Of a stretch of 20,200 nt of DNA, positions 19,795 to 20,200 are shown piece by piece. This stretch comes from a virus. The notes under the pieces are model-generated. The model had not been told where the DNA came from, did not search any database, and saw nothing but the letters and a program-made list of their open reading frames with translations. Both the position numbers and the translations under genes were made by a program. The stretch covers positions 1 to 20,200 of the IMG/VR virus record IMGVR_UViG_3300046000_005440. One strand, given 5' to 3'. The stretch's first letter is position 1. Every line of letters begins with the position of its first letter.

Positions 19795-20178
19795 TTAATA
19801 CATTTCTTTGTTCGGGTCTTGATCTTTTGCAGGCCAAAGATATCCACTACCTTGTGGCGTGTGGCCGTACTGATAAAACAAGTGGTAACTCCTATACTCC
19901 TGTTGCTTGTGGTTAGCGGGTAGAAACTCCGCTTGGAGCATGATGTACACAGGCTTTCCGTTGTTTGGCGGGTAGGTAAACGTGTGAGTGCTTGCGTCGA
20001 ATCTACCAGTCGGCCCCGCTTGAATAGTCAACGTTTGTCCTTTCGGGTCTGTTCGCGGGTACTGCGTTATACTCGTTGCCCATGCGTCGATGGCTGCGTG
20101 ACCTCCCGTTACTTTCGGCGTATCTCCATAAGTCCACCATCGCCATACAAAGTTTTGATCTGTCTTGCCCCAAGGCAT
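19795..20178 (-). CDS. Unknown Trp/Tyr-rich protein, possibly cut by the window edge
   Basis: This frame gives 127 residues from ATG at 20178 (MPWGKTDQNFVWRWWTYGDT). It stays open to the right edge of the window (upstream codons read INIEFLI), so the true start may be outside. It is rich in aromatic residues, Pro and Gln, with repeated-looking YxYG and YPP elements, and may be beta-rich. I do not recognise a family. As the first leftward gene after the cassette block it may be the end of another late (tail) module. Confidence 0.55.
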   Translation of the reverse strand: MPWGKTDQNFVWRWWTYGDTPKVTGGHAAIDAWATSITQYPRTDPKGQTLTIQAGPTGRFDASTHTFTYPPNNGKPVYIMLQAEFLPANHKQQEYRSYHLFYQYGHTPQGSGYLWPAKDQDPNKEMY

Positions 20179-20200
20179 TATTAAGAATTCAATGTTTATC

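Noticed and set aside
1-20200. CRISPR arrays, tRNA or rRNA genes, insertion sequences, integron or phage integrase
   Set aside because: I found no regularly spaced repeats, tRNA-like cloverleaf, transposase or tyrosine-recombinase motifs on either strand, though inspection by eye can miss divergent cases.

Overview
The window looks like part of the genome of a tailed phage, or a prophage, of a Bacteroidota host. The virion genes are a HK97-type terminase large subunit, a portal with a C-terminal minor-head domain, a capsid and scaffold pair, a holin-like protein and an M15 endolysin. The host assignment rests on three promoters of the Bacteroidota type (TTTG, 19-22 bp, TAnnTTTG) at 524-555, 7820-7853 and 15417-15447, and on A/C-rich leaders (ACAAACACAATG style) in place of Shine-Dalgarno sites. 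No tail genes, small terminase, integrase or lysogeny repressor are recognisable, so the window is probably a slice of a longer genome.

Layout. (1) 29-505, leftward: a sigma-region-4-like HTH protein. (2) 581-7798, rightward and tightly overlapping: two small proteins, RecT, an HTH protein, a DnaA domain-IV protein, an SSB-like protein, a structured leader RNA with a terminator, a replication-initiator-like protein whose gene carries iterons, a probable replication partner, two tiny ORFs, an LpxA-like acyltransferase, a glycosyltransferase and the large terminase. (3) 7880-8293, rightward: one hypothetical gene with its own promoter and terminator. (4) 15358-8345, leftward: scaffold, capsid, a structural protein, small virion proteins, portal, connector candidate, membrane proteins, holin and endolysin. 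(5) 15472-16827, rightward: a membrane protein, a second glycosyltransferase and a hypothetical gene. (6) 16829-19323, rightward and visibly AT-richer: a ParB-like protein, two unknown genes and a DNA methyltransferase. This block carries integron-type attC sites, and each cassette start is complementary to the left end of the next site. (7) 19394-19720: a RusA resolvase. (8) 19795 to the right edge, leftward: an unknown protein.

How they fit together. RecT, SSB, the DnaA-IV protein, the initiator-like protein and RusA form a recombination-dependent replication module. The initiator gene probably contains the origin, as in lambda O. The three promoters share an upstream palindrome (consensus TTTAGAWTCRWTCTAAA), which suggests one phage regulator controls three rightward units and perhaps the two leftward units diverging from it. 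The acyltransferase and two related glycosyltransferases suggest modification of a surface glycan, a lipid or another target. The cassette block is an accessory insertion, probably serving defence, counter-defence or DNA modification.
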